Source of the DNA: Bryobacterales bacterium | GTDB lineage: Bacteria; Acidobacteriota; Terriglobia; Bryobacterales; Bryobacteraceae | Direction: 5' to 3' | NCBI GenBank assembly: GCA_003166475.1 | Contig: PMVV01000355.1 | Span: forward strand, 1,966-50,209 | DNA: 48,244 nt | In this document: one piece after another, positions 1 through 9,818 of the stretch | Numbering within the stretch: the stretch's first letter is position 1 | How the letters are laid out: the number at the start of each line of letters is the position of its first letter | Notes under the pieces: model-generated | Databases searched by the model: none | Seen by the model: the letters and a program-made list of their open reading frames with translations, nothing else | Told to the model about the DNA's origin: nothing | Made by a program: the position numbers and the translations under genes

Positions 1-24
1 GCTGCGGCCAACATTGGCCGCCCC
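1..24. repeat. Partial copy of palindromic repeat family at the window edge
   Basis: GCTGCGGCCAACATTGGCCGCCCC matches GCTGCGGCCAAGATTGGCCGCCC in the 9819 element. Confidence 0.6.
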
Positions 25-47
25 ACACATTCTGTCCCACAGTCGCA

Positions 48-3000
48 TTAGTTCCCAGCGTTTGTCGGTTGCTGTGGCGCCTGCGCCAGGGCCTGCTGGC
101 GCGACTTGTTGCGCACATCGTCGCCTACTGCGCGCAAGGAGCGGAGCACCGCCGGCCAGTCCTCCAGGTGCGAGGCGAAGATATGCTCCACCAATTTCTG
201 GGTCCATTCAGGGATGCGCAGGTTGAGCTGCGAAGGCTGGACGTTGGTCTCGTCGGCCAGTTCCGCCCAGTACAACGCGTTGGACTCCCAGCTTTCGGCC
301 AGAATGCGGCTGGAATATCCCATCAAAGTCGGGAAGGTGCGCAGATTCAGCAACTCCGGCCGGTAAGAATTGGCCAGCGTAGGTTTGGGCGTTCCGAAAG
401 CGGCCGAGATGGCCGGGTAATTGATCTCGTGCGGCGACTGCGCGGCCAGGCGGCGGATCTCCCCCAGCAGCAGCGAAGGCTCGCGTTTGGTATCGGCTTC
501 CATTCCGGAGGCCATAACGAACAACTCGGAAGGCGTCAGCGTGTTCAGCGCCGCTTTTACGTCGCCGCTTTCGAGCAGCAAGGCCACTTGTCTGACGCGC
601 GCCGGTGGCGCCTGCGCACTCAAGACAGCGAGCGCCTCGCGCCTCAGCGCGGGATCCAGAGCGGATTCGGCCAGCAAAGACTCCGCGTAGCGCATGTGCA
701 GCGCCACCCAATGCAACTGCGAAGGCGTGACGTTCCACCAGCGCGGGATTACAGCGCTCACGATCATCTGCGGCACCAGGTCGCCCCAGATGAGCGCCTG
801 GGTCTGATCCGGCACCAGGAAATTCTGTTCGGCCTCGGCCAGCGCGTAAGGCAGTCCGGCGAGCGAACCCACCAGCCGACCGCCGCCATTGGAAGGCCAG
901 CCCGAACCGAACACTTCCGTGGCGCGCCACGGGTGGTTGGTGCCTTGCAGGCCCAAGAAATCGTGGCTGCGTACGAACAGCGGATTGGTGTAGAGGACTT
1001 CCGCTCCCGGTGGCGCGTAGTGGGCGTAATTGTATGCCACCAGCGTGTCGCGCAGGAACGGCGCCAGCAGACCGCGGACCTCCTTCAGTTTCTCGCCCGA
1101 GGCCTTATCGAGGGCGGCGTGCAGATTCAGCTTGCGCTCCGCATCGAAGTGCTTATCGGTCCAGTAGCCAAAGGAGAGCGCATTCTTCTCGATGGGGCTC
1201 AGGCTGGCGCGCGCCAGCGGGATGCCGGCGATGTGGGATGAGACACGGTTCACCAGCGCCGTGTTCAACTTCTCGCCGCGCCCCAGCGAGTCCGCGTGAC
1301 TCGCCAGTTCGAAAAGGTCGTCGATGGGGACGATGTGCTGGGCTTCCAAGATGCGCATCATCTCCTGCACCATCTGAGTGTGGGATTCGACGTCGCCGGG
1401 AGCCGCAGCGCCCGCCAGCAGGTCGAGGAGTTGCGCTTGCGGTGGACTGCCTGGTTTCGAGCCGGTGGCGGAGAGCAGCAGTGTCACGCCCGCTTGTCCG
1501 GCGTCGAACAGCGTGCGATCGTCGTGGACCGCGGAGAACGGGCTAAGCAGGGCCGCGAAAGTCTCGTCGGCTTTGGCCGCGGGCAGGCTTTCCGAGCGGG
1601 AGAGAATCTGCCAGAGTCCCACCACGGACTGCATCGTGCCGAGCGTGTCGGCGCGGAGCATAGGATCTTTGATACGGGCTACGTCGTCGGCCGTATCGAT
1701 GAACTGAGCGATGGATTTGTCGCTGACCGTGGCCGCTTCGTTGAAGATGGCATACTGGCTGCCGTACACGCGGTAGTTGCGCGCCAGCAAGTCCACCGTA
1801 TCCGGCGTCAAGGGTTTGGAACGGTAGCGATCCAGGTCGCTGACCGCCATGAAGATCTTCAGCGGCTCATTCTCCACGGCCTTGCGCGTGAGGCCGAAGA
1901 GGGCTTCGAGCACGTCGTCGGCGTCCTTCCAGGAACTGGCGGCGCGCGTCAGCTTGGCGTCGTACTTGCCTTGCGGATGATTCGCAAACAGGTCCTTCCA
2001 GACCTGCAAATTGCCGGGGACGTGCGGCCGGCCATTGGGCTCGATCCACAAGCGGGTGGTCAGCAGCATCATGTCCGCGTTGGAGCGGAAAACGGGGCGC
2101 GCCGGTCCCGGGCTGGTCACCTTGCCGCGGATGGCCAGGTAGAAGCGCTGCATGCGCGCGGGCTCGGTCAGGTACTCGCGGACCGGACCGTTGATGCGCG
2201 CCAGCGCATCGAAGTAGCTGGCCAGCCAGCCATCGTCCTTGGCGACCAGCTTGTCGAAAAACGTCGCGCCCTGATCCGGCGACGCGCCCGCCAGTTCGGT
2301 CCAGGCCGCCACGGTGCGAGGCGCGCCGGGAACCACCGCCTTGCCATCGCGCAGCTCGAACATGCCGCCGAAGAAGTCCAGCACGTGCGCGGTGGCCTTC
2401 AGGCGCGGCATCGGAATGTTCTTGCGGAACGCCTCGGCGGTTTCGCGGTCCAGCTTGGAGACGCCCAGATACAGGCGGCACAACGCCGGATCGGAGAGCA
2501 GCACGTCGAGGAAACCGCTGGTCTCTTTTTCCTTGGCGGAGAGCCAATAGTCGGAGCCGAACAGCACCGGAACGCGCGCCGGGTGGTAGTCGTAGGTGAA
2601 CGGACGGTTGGTGCGCAGCGCCAGTTCCAGCGCGGGCAGGGGGAAGCCGGAATCGGTGGTCAGAAAAGCGCGGGTGGCGTTGACCGTCTCCAGGACGACT
2701 TCGCTGCCGCATCCGCCGCGCATGCGGAAGCCCAGAATGCGCAGCAATTCGCCGGCGTTGGGCGAATCGCAATTCTCAATCTTGACCACCTTATCGGGCC
2801 CGGCCAGCTTTTCGATTTCGCGCGCCTGGGAGAGATAGCGATGGACCAATTTGAGATATTCGGTTTGTTCCAAAGCCTCGTTGCTGTGGGCAGCCTGGAA
2901 GCCATTGGTGACCACATTGCGCGCCAGCGCGGGCAGCAGATCGTCGGCCCGCGCATCGCCGGCGATAGCGGCCATGCGGGAGAACGAGCGCACGGGCCCA

Positions 3001-3443
3001 GGTATTTCGACGTAGGACTGGTCGCCGGCCGGATTGCCGGGCGGCGCAGGCGGAACGGTAGCGGACGCTGAAGCCACTCCGCCGGAGTCGTGGTAGATCT
3101 CGAGGGAGCGCACGGCCCCCGCCCGGTCGCCCTGGAGGAATGACAGTTCGGCCATGCGCCGCGCCACGGCGGCGCGCTCGTGGCGATGGGCGGGCTGATC
3201 CAGCGCGGCCAGGAGCCTGCCGTAAGCTTCCAAGGCGGCCGGATCGGCGTGGCAGTCGAGGAACTCCGCGTATTCGGTTAGCGCGGCGATATCGTTCGGG
3301 GCGCTTTGCGCGGCATGCGCCAGTAAGGTGCGCGCTTCCGCGCCATCCCCCGACGCTTCCAATTGGCGGGCACGCTCCAGGTTCTCACTTCCCTGGAGAG
3401 CGAAAGCAAAGACGAGTAGAAATACGATCGAGAGGGCCTTCAT
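48..3443 (-). CDS. Large secreted hypothetical protein with N-terminal TPR-like region (1131 aa)
   Basis: Long ORF with hydrophobic N-terminal signal (MKALSIVFLLVFAFALQGS) and TPR-like helices near the N-terminus; antisense ORFs on + look spurious. Confidence 0.8.
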   Translation of the reverse strand: MKALSIVFLLVFAFALQGSENLERARQLEASGDGAEARTLLAHAAQSAPNDIAALTEYAEFLDCHADPAALEAYGRLLAALDQPAHRHERAAVARRMAELSFLQGDRAGAVRSLEIYHDSGGVASASATVPPAPPGNPAGDQSYVEIPGPVRSFSRMAAIAGDARADDLLPALARNVVTNGFQAAHSNEALEQTEYLKLVHRYLSQAREIEKLAGPDKVVKIENCDSPNAGELLRILGFRMRGGCGSEVVLETVNATRAFLTTDSGFPLPALELALRTNRPFTYDYHPARVPVLFGSDYWLSAKEKETSGFLDVLLSDPALCRLYLGVSKLDRETAEAFRKNIPMPRLKATAHVLDFFGGMFELRDGKAVVPGAPRTVAAWTELAGASPDQGATFFDKLVAKDDGWLASYFDALARINGPVREYLTEPARMQRFYLAIRGKVTSPGPARPVFRSNADMMLLTTRLWIEPNGRPHVPGNLQVWKDLFANHPQGKYDAKLTRAASSWKDADDVLEALFGLTRKAVENEPLKIFMAVSDLDRYRSKPLTPDTVDLLARNYRVYGSQYAIFNEAATVSDKSIAQFIDTADDVARIKDPMLRADTLGTMQSVVGLWQILSRSESLPAAKADETFAALLSPFSAVHDDRTLFDAGQAGVTLLLSATGSKPGSPPQAQLLDLLAGAAAPGDVESHTQMVQEMMRILEAQHIVPIDDLFELASHADSLGRGEKLNTALVNRVSSHIAGIPLARASLSPIEKNALSFGYWTDKHFDAERKLNLHAALDKASGEKLKEVRGLLAPFLRDTLVAYNYAHYAPPGAEVLYTNPLFVRSHDFLGLQGTNHPWRATEVFGSGWPSNGGGRLVGSLAGLPYALAEAEQNFLVPDQTQALIWGDLVPQMIVSAVIPRWWNVTPSQLHWVALHMRYAESLLAESALDPALRREALAVLSAQAPPARVRQVALLLESGDVKAALNTLTPSELFVMASGMEADTKREPSLLLGEIRRLAAQSPHEINYPAISAAFGTPKPTLANSYRPELLNLRTFPTLMGYSSRILAESWESNALYWAELADETNVQPSQLNLRIPEWTQKLVEHIFASHLEDWPAVLRSLRAVGDDVRNKSRQQALAQAPQQPTNAGN

Positions 3444-3514
3444 CGTGTTCCCCTATCTGTGGTGCTACTTTACCATGTCCGGCGGGCGTATTGTGCCTGG
3501 TGGTCGATTAGCTG

Positions 3515-3590
3515 TGGGGCAGGCCATCGTTTTTCGTGGCCTGCCGGGTTCGAGCACGCTGCGCAGACGACAAACAACGATCGTCTGCGC
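3515..3590. repeat. Two perfect hairpins, divergent member of the palindromic repeat family
   Basis: GGCAGGCCA...TGGCCTGCC (3518-3545) and GCGCAGACGA...TCGTCTGCGC (3561-3590), preceded by the family head GTGGGGC. Confidence 0.65.
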
Positions 3591-3597
3591 CACGCTA

Positions 3598-4413
3598 CTA
3601 CCGCTGCGCGACGATCGCGTCCTGATCGCCCATCCCGCCAGCCACATAGGCCAGCACGCGGAGGTGCGCGCCCACCTGCGCGACCGCATATTCTTGCGTG
3701 TGATAGGCGGTGTGGTACCACTCCGGCAGAATCCCGCGCAGCTTCGCCGATGTTTGGAACAGGAACCCCTCGCGGCGCAGGCGTTGCGCGGCGGCAGGAT
3801 CCAACTGGCTCCAGGCGCGCTCGCCATGCACGGTCACCAGCAGGATTCCGCCGGGGCGTAGAATGCGGACCAATTCCGGCAGCCACAGTTGCTGCAAGTC
3901 CGCGGGCAAGTGCGTAAACACAGACACGGCGTAGATCAGATCGAATTCATGGTCCGGAAAGGCGAGCGGCGGCCGCTCCACGTTGACCCGCCAATCCGCG
4001 GCCGGCAGATGTGCGCGGCACCAGGCGATAGCTTTCGCATCCACATCGGCGCCGCAGAACCGCGCATCCGGAAATTGCCGCATGAGCCAAAGCAGGGTGC
4101 GGCCGCAGCCGCATCCGAAATCCAGAATGGAGTGGAAGTCGGCGATGCGCCTGCCGGCACGGAGGAGCGCCGCCTGGATGTTCTGGCTGGTCTGTTCGCC
4201 GACCGCCAGGAACAGGCCGGGGTCGGTGCTCTCGCCGACGCGGTAGCGCAGCAACGCGGGCGGAATAGCAGCAGAGGGAGGATGGCGCAGGTCGGCGTAC
4301 CAGCAGCGGAGGGAGAGTAGGGCACGGAAACACGGGTAGTAGGCCGCGCGGAGGGCTTGAGTGATGGCGGCGGGGAGCAGCGCTTTCAGGCGTTGAACAT
4401 AGGGTGGCAAGAC
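3598..4413 (-). CDS. Class I SAM-dependent methyltransferase
   Basis: SAM motif ILDFGCGCGRTLLWL, then GADVDAKAI and LVRILRPGGILLVTVHGE. The ORF track start at 4476 lies inside a palindromic repeat; a start near 4413 is more likely but uncertain. Confidence 0.8.
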   Translation of the reverse strand, partial: VLPPYVQRLKALLPAAITQALRAAYYPCFRALLSLRCWYADLRHPPSAAIPPALLRYRVGESTDPGLFLAVGEQTSQNIQAALLRAGRRIADFHSILDFGCGCGRTLLWLMRQFPDARFCGADVDAKAIAWCRAHLPAADWRVNVERPPLAFPDHEFDLIYAVSVFTHLPADLQQLWLPELVRILRPGGILLVTVHGERAWSQLDPAAAQRLRREGFLFQTSAKLRGILPEWYHTAYHTQEYAVAQVGAHLRVLAYVAGGMGDQDAIVAQR

Positions 4414-4435
4414 ATTATTGGTAGCACGTTGGGGG

Positions 4436-4477
4436 GGCGGCCTGAGAGGCCGCCGCAGGCTGAGAGCCTGCCCCACG
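4436..4477. repeat. Two-hairpin palindromic repeat, copy A
   Basis: GGCGGCCTGAGAGGCCGCCGCAGGCTGAGAGCCTGCCCCACG; near-identical copies at 11989, 42194 and 45618. Confidence 0.9.
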
Positions 4478-4486
4478 TGATCTTAA

Positions 4487-4530
4487 CTACAGTTTATTAT
4501 AATAATTAAACTATATATAATAAAATGTAG
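4487..4530. promoter_or_regulatory. AT-rich imperfect palindrome upstream of the TonB-receptor-like gene
   Basis: CTACAGTTTATTATAATAATTAAACTATATATAATAAAATGTAG; the outer 15-nt arms match in 14/15 positions; AT-only island in GC-rich DNA just before the ATG at 4544. Confidence 0.55.
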
Positions 4531-4543
4531 TAAACTTGGGCGT

Positions 4544-7500
4544 ATGAGATCCTCTGGATGCAGTCTGATCGCTATGGGGGCGATGGTCCTGCTTTTCGCG
4601 CCGCGCGCCAGTCCGCAAGGCGAGACCACCAGCGCCATCGCCGGACAAGTCGCCGATCCATCCGGTGCCTTGCTGGCCGGCGCAACCGTACGGCTCACGG
4701 GCGTAGGCACCGGCATCGAGCGCACGGTCCGCACGGGCGATTCCGGCCGCTTCAGCTTCTCCCAATTGAAACCTGGCGCCTACACGGTGGAAGCCGCCGC
4801 GCCCGGATTCGAGCGGCAGCGCAAGCCGTCGATCGCCGCCGCCGTGGGTCGGACCCAAACCGTCGATTTCGTTCTGCCGGTGGCCGCCGCCGCGGGCCAG
4901 AACATCGTCGTCACCACGGAAGCGCCGCTGATCAATACCGAGAATGCCAACACCGCTACCACGCTGGCCGCGGAGGCCATCGCGAATCTTCCGAATCCCG
5001 GCTCCGATCTCACCTATCCGGCGCAGTTCGCTCCCGGCGCGCTGATCAATACGGCGGGCAGCAGCAACGACTTCGTCGGCGCACAGAACGGCTACGGCAA
5101 CGTGCAGTTCAACGGTCTGCCCGCGCTATCCAACGCCTACATCGTCGATGGCCTGGAAACCAACGATCCGCTGACCAATCTCAACAGCGGATTGGCGACC
5201 AACCTTGTGCTGGGCTTGAACTCCATTTCCGAAGTCACCGTCAACACCACTTCGTACGCGGTCGACCAGGGCCGCTACGGCGCTTCCCAGATCACATACG
5301 TGACTAAGTCGGGCACCAATTCGTTCCACGGTAACCTCTATGAGTTGTGGAACGGCTCGAAGCTCAACGCCGCGGACTTCTTCACCAACGCTACGGCCGG
5401 CAATCACAAACCGCGCTCCACGGTGAACCATTTCGGCGGCAGCTTGGGCGGCCCCGTGCGGCGCGACCGCCTTTTCTTCTTCACCGACTTCGAGCAGTTG
5501 CGCATCGCGCTCCCCATCGTGACCCCGGTCACTTTACCCAGCGCGCCGTTCGCCAGCTACGTGCTGCAGCAACTGCCGCGCGGCGGCGTGGACAGCGTGA
5601 CGGGCGCAGCCTACCCAGCCCAGCCGCAACTGGTTCCGTTCTATCGCAACTTGTTCTCGCTCTATCGCGGCGCGGGTGGAACGCCGCTGGCTGTGCTGGG
5701 CTGCCCCTTGGACGCGAGCGGGGCATCGGCAATCGGCGCCGCCGGTGCGCCTCCCGATGGCAATGGCTGCGCCCTGCGCCGCAGCGTCTCGCAATCGAGC
5801 GGCGATCGCGAGCAGGTGGTCACCGAGCGCATCGACTACAACATCAATGCGGCAAATACCACGTGGTTCCGCCTCCAGTCGGATACGGGCCTGCAAGCCG
5901 CCTACACCGACGCGATCAATCCGCTATTCAACGCTATCTCCTCGCAGCCGCTCTACTCCTTCGCGGCGGGCTACACGCATATATTCAATTCGCGGCTGGT
6001 GAATTACTTCAATCCGGCGTTCTCGTGGTATGCGAGCCTTTTCGGTCCGGCGGATTTCGCCAAGACTCTGGCCGCGTTTCCGATGGTTCTGGAAGGCGTC
6101 GGGTCCAACGCTCCCTTCACCGCGCTGGGCGGCCTGGACGATAACTGGGTGCAAGGCCGCCGCGCCACACGGTTCCACGTCAACGACAGTCTCTCCTTCG
6201 CCACCGGCCGCCACGACTTCCGGTTTGGCATCAGCTCGCGGCGGCTGCGCATCAATGACTTCGATTTCGGCGCTTACACCACTCCGCTGGTCACTTACAC
6301 GACGCTCCCGCAATTCATCTATGGCGTGGCGTCCACAGCCACCGAGAGCTTTCCCCTGGCGGCGTCGCAGCCGTTCAACTACCTCAACGTCGACTTATAC
6401 GCGCAGGATTCCATCAAGCTCGCCCCCAAGCTGACTTGGACGATCGGGGTGCGCATGGCGCACAATTCCAATCCGGAGAACCCGCACGCCGTGATTGCGC
6501 GCCTGCCGGGATCGTTCGGGTCGCTGCCGCATGATGTCGATCAGCCGGTCAGCGCGGCCATTGAAACCGGTTTGACGCACTTGTTCCCTGCGACCTCCTG
6601 GGCGCTATGGCAGCCGCGCACGGCCATCGCCTGGCAGTTCGCGCCGGGATTCGTTTTGCGCACAGGGTTCGGCGTATTCTCCGACATTCTGCCTGGAAGC
6701 GTGGCGGACCTGGTGGGCGCCAACCCGCCGTACGTGAACACCTTTCAAGGCGGTCTGCTGGGATCGGCGGGCGGCCTGGCGATCGCTCCCGGAGCGCCGG
6801 ACAGCGCTATCGGCGCCACGGTTGCCGCCAACCAGGCGTTCCTGCGCGGCTTCCAGCAGGGTGAGCTATCGTGCGCATCCGCGCTTGCGAATCTCGCGCA
6901 ATGCCTGCCGCCGGTCGCTTTGAATGCCGTGCCCGATGGCCGCCTGCGCGCCCCGTACTTCCTGCAGTGGAGCTTTGGCATCGAGCACCAGATTGGAAAC
7001 TCCGGCAGCCTGCGCGCGCAGTATGTCGGCACACGGGCCATCGATCTGCCGTACGAGACGGAGGTGAATGGCTATCAGACTGTTTGTGCGGGCTGCTTCG
7101 CACCGTTCCCCTATGGCCAGCCGCCCGACCCGCGGTTCGCGGCCGTGGATCAGCTCTCGACCGGCGCCAACAGTCACTACAACGGATTGCAGCTTACCGC
7201 CGAAAAACGCCTGGCGCGCGGTTTGGAGCTGCACGCGAACTACACCTTGAGTCACTGCCTCGACACTGTTTCAAACGGCGGCTTCCTTTCGTTTTCTTCG
7301 GCGGGCATTCTATCGCCCCTGCCGGGTGAGCTGCGGCGGCAGTACGGCAACTGCGATTACGATGTGCGCCACAATTTCAACGCCTCGTATGTGTACGAAC
7401 TGCCCTTTCGGGCGAGTCGTCCTCGGCTGAAGGCGCTGGTGGAAGGATGGCAGATCTCCGGCACGGTGTTCGTGCACAGCGGTCTTCCATTCACGGTCCT

Positions 7501-8026
7501 GAGCGCGCCTTACAGCGCCAACGGCCACGGCATCGTGCAAGGCAGCGGGCCGCAGTTTGCGAGCGTGGTTCCCGGCGTGCCGCTTTACGCGAGCGGCCCG
7601 GTGGCCGGTGTGACGCAGCCGGGCACCATCCAGTGGCTCAACCCGGATGCGTTCGTCTCCGCGGTCGATCCGAGCACGGGCGCCTGTTACGGCGGCGACA
7701 GCCCGGCGCACTGCCAATTCGGCGATCTGGGGCGCAATAGCCTGCGCGGCCCGGATTTTGTTTGGAGCGATCTGTATGTGACCAGGCGCTTCCGCTTGCG
7801 CGAGGGGCTGACGCTGCGCATGGACGGGCAATTCTTCAACGTGCTGAACCATCCCAATTTCGCTTTGCCGTCGGTGGTGGCGGGGATTCCGGGGCAGCCC
7901 GCGACGCAGACGGGCTTCGGGGCGATTATGTCGACCACGTCGCCGCCCACGGGGCTGCTGGGGGTGGGGCTGGGTGGCGACAATTCGCCGCGGATGATCG
8001 CGGTGCAGGCGAAGCTGGAGTTCTGA
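4544..8026 (+). CDS. Oar-like TonB-dependent receptor with N-terminal carboxypeptidase-regulatory-like domain
   Basis: Signal peptide, TTSAIAGQVADPSGALLAGATVRLTGVGTG...FSFSQLKPGAYTVEAAAPGFE, plug/barrel-like regions (GYGNVQFNGLPALSNAYIVDGLETND; GGSLGGPVRRDRLFFFTDFE), C-terminal LRMDGQFFNVLNHPNF. Confidence 0.92.
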   Translation: MRSSGCSLIAMGAMVLLFAPRASPQGETTSAIAGQVADPSGALLAGATVRLTGVGTGIERTVRTGDSGRFSFSQLKPGAYTVEAAAPGFERQRKPSIAAAVGRTQTVDFVLPVAAAAGQNIVVTTEAPLINTENANTATTLAAEAIANLPNPGSDLTYPAQFAPGALINTAGSSNDFVGAQNGYGNVQFNGLPALSNAYIVDGLETNDPLTNLNSGLATNLVLGLNSISEVTVNTTSYAVDQGRYGASQITYVTKSGTNSFHGNLYELWNGSKLNAADFFTNATAGNHKPRSTVNHFGGSLGGPVRRDRLFFFTDFEQLRIALPIVTPVTLPSAPFASYVLQQLPRGGVDSVTGAAYPAQPQLVPFYRNLFSLYRGAGGTPLAVLGCPLDASGASAIGAAGAPPDGNGCALRRSVSQSSGDREQVVTERIDYNINAANTTWFRLQSDTGLQAAYTDAINPLFNAISSQPLYSFAAGYTHIFNSRLVNYFNPAFSWYASLFGPADFAKTLAAFPMVLEGVGSNAPFTALGGLDDNWVQGRRATRFHVNDSLSFATGRHDFRFGISSRRLRINDFDFGAYTTPLVTYTTLPQFIYGVASTATESFPLAASQPFNYLNVDLYAQDSIKLAPKLTWTIGVRMAHNSNPENPHAVIARLPGSFGSLPHDVDQPVSAAIETGLTHLFPATSWALWQPRTAIAWQFAPGFVLRTGFGVFSDILPGSVADLVGANPPYVNTFQGGLLGSAGGLAIAPGAPDSAIGATVAANQAFLRGFQQGELSCASALANLAQCLPPVALNAVPDGRLRAPYFLQWSFGIEHQIGNSGSLRAQYVGTRAIDLPYETEVNGYQTVCAGCFAPFPYGQPPDPRFAAVDQLSTGANSHYNGLQLTAEKRLARGLELHANYTLSHCLDTVSNGGFLSFSSAGILSPLPGELRRQYGNCDYDVRHNFNASYVYELPFRASRPRLKALVEGWQISGTVFVHSGLPFTVLSAPYSANGHGIVQGSGPQFASVVPGVPLYASGPVAGVTQPGTIQWLNPDAFVSAVDPSTGACYGGDSPAHCQFGDLGRNSLRGPDFVWSDLYVTRRFRLREGLTLRMDGQFFNVLNHPNFALPSVVAGIPGQPATQTGFGAIMSTTSPPTGLLGVGLGGDNSPRMIAVQAKLEF

Positions 8027-8069
8027 CGGAACGGGCCAGTTGTGACTTTACGGGATGTTTTCGACGAAG

Positions 8070-8810
8070 CTACTTGCCCATGTGCAGATTGTTGTGAATG
8101 GCGTACAAGGCCAGTTCCAGGCGGTCGGAGACGCCCAGCTTGTCGAAGATGTTGTGCAGGTGATTTTTCACGGTCTGCTCGCTGATGAACATCTTCTCGG
8201 CCATTTCCTTGTTCTTGAAACCCTGCGCCACCAAAGCCACGATTTCGCGCTCTCTTTGACTCAACAGGGAACGCTCGCGCTCGCGGCTGCTGGAAGCCGG
8301 CGCCCCGGCGACCGGTGGAAGATCGTCCGCGCCGGTGGCGAACTGCCGCATGACGGCGGCGGTGGTGTGGGAGTCCAGCCAGATCTCGCCCGCATTGACT
8401 TTGCGGATGCTCTTGATCAACAGGTCCGTAGCGCTCTGTTTCAAGACGATGCCGGAAGTGCCCAGCTTCATGGCCTGCACGAACTCGTTCTTGTCCTCCG
8501 AGGCGGTCAGCACGATGACGCGGGTCTTGTGCTTGCTGGTCTGCAGCCTCTGCAGCGTGGCCAGACCGTCCAGGCCGGGCATCTTGAGGTCCAGCAGCAG
8601 GATATCGGGCTCATGCGTTTGGAGCACGTCCAGAACCTGCCGGCCATCCTGCGCCTGCGCCACGACCTCGAAATCCGGCTCCAAAGCGAGCAGGCGGCAC
8701 AAGCCGTCGCGGAATATGGGGTGGTCGTCCGCCACCACGATGCGAATCTTCCTGGGTTCGGCCGGCGCGGCTAGGGAAGGCGCTTCCTGAGTGCCATCGT
8801 TTTCAGGCAT
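8070..8810 (-). CDS. NarL/FixJ-family response regulator (REC + LuxR HTH)
   Basis: IRIVVADDHPIFRDGLCRLL, LLDLKMPGLDGLATLQRL, LSQREREIVALVAQGFKNKEMAEKMFISEQTVKNHLHNIFDKLGVSDRLELALYA. Confidence 0.95.
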   Translation of the reverse strand: MPENDGTQEAPSLAAPAEPRKIRIVVADDHPIFRDGLCRLLALEPDFEVVAQAQDGRQVLDVLQTHEPDILLLDLKMPGLDGLATLQRLQTSKHKTRVIVLTASEDKNEFVQAMKLGTSGIVLKQSATDLLIKSIRKVNAGEIWLDSHTTAAVMRQFATGADDLPPVAGAPASSSRERERSLLSQREREIVALVAQGFKNKEMAEKMFISEQTVKNHLHNIFDKLGVSDRLELALYAIHNNLHMGK

Positions 8811-8989
8811 ATGAGATGCGGTACCAGCTTCATTTTAGAGTCCCACTAGTACTATGTCAATCACATTGCCAAAGGTAAGTCATTTTCCCGGCTGATTTTT
8901 CTTGGGCGGGACCGCCCCAGCCAGGACCGGAGATCCGGCTGAAATCGCGTAACAGATTTCCTTATCGGGTTTTGCTATTGTTAGGGACT

Positions 8990-9808
8990 ATGAGCGAAGA
9001 ATGGGCTGAAGGAGAGTTCCAACGCTTTTGGAAGCGGCTTCAGCAGCTTGGGTTGAACGCCTACGAGTCGCGCTCCTACCTGGTTCTGCTGGGCCACCCA
9101 CGCTTCAAAGCGCTGGAGTTGGCGGCGCGCGCGCACGTGCCGAGGCAGAAGATCTACGAAGTGCTCGACAGCCTGGTAGAGAAGGGGTTCGCGCAGGTGG
9201 TGCAGGAGCGGACCAAGCTGTTTTCGGCGGTGGAGCCCAGCTTGGCGCTGCCCGCCTATATGGCCAGCAAACGCCAGTTCCTGGAACAGGAGTTAACCGA
9301 TCACGGCCGGGCGAGCGTGGCGTTGATCGACGATCTGAAATCGGTCTATTCGGAAGGGCAGGGAGGTCGCGGCACGCTGGATTTCCTGCGGATCGTCAGC
9401 GATCCGGCCCAGACCGCCGCCGAATATCGCCGCATGTTGTCGGAAGTGCGCTCGGAATACATGGAGTTTTCCCGTCCGCCCTACGCGGTCGATCCGCTGG
9501 ATGAAAGACTGGTCAAGCAGGCGCGCCTGTCCGGCGTGAATTGCCGCCTGCTGCTCGAAGCCGGCACGCTGGACGATACACACCGGCAGAGATTGCAGGA
9601 GTACGCGGCTGAGGGCGTCGAGGTGCGGCAGGCGGATTCGCTTCCCATGAAGTTGGCCGTGTTCGATGGACGCCAAGGCATGATCGCCTTGCTCGACCCC
9701 GTAATCACCAGGCCAAGCTGGACCTCCGTGGTGTTCGAGCACGAAGGCATGGCCGAGGCGATGACCGGGCTGTTCGAGGATCGCTGGCGGCGGGGAAGAG
9801 CGTTGTAG
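8990..9808 (+). CDS. TrmB-family transcriptional regulator
   Basis: LQQLGLNAYESRSYLVLLGHPRFKALELAARAHVPRQKIYEVLDSLVEKGFAQV is a TrmB-type winged helix, followed by a PLD-like effector domain. ATG at 8990 preferred over the TTG at 8972. Confidence 0.85.
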   Translation: MSEEWAEGEFQRFWKRLQQLGLNAYESRSYLVLLGHPRFKALELAARAHVPRQKIYEVLDSLVEKGFAQVVQERTKLFSAVEPSLALPAYMASKRQFLEQELTDHGRASVALIDDLKSVYSEGQGGRGTLDFLRIVSDPAQTAAEYRRMLSEVRSEYMEFSRPPYAVDPLDERLVKQARLSGVNCRLLLEAGTLDDTHRQRLQEYAAEGVEVRQADSLPMKLAVFDGRQGMIALLDPVITRPSWTSVVFEHEGMAEAMTGLFEDRWRRGRAL

Positions 9809-9818
9809 GGCAGGAATT

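Noticed and set aside
1296-3071. 591-aa plus-strand ORF
   Set aside because: Fully antisense to the 1131-aa ORF with signal peptide; low-complexity R/G/Q-rich translation typical of antisense frames in GC-rich DNA.
8070-8810. Possible two-component pair for the NarL-type regulator
   Set aside because: No histidine kinase next to it; an orphan response regulator of this type is ordinary.
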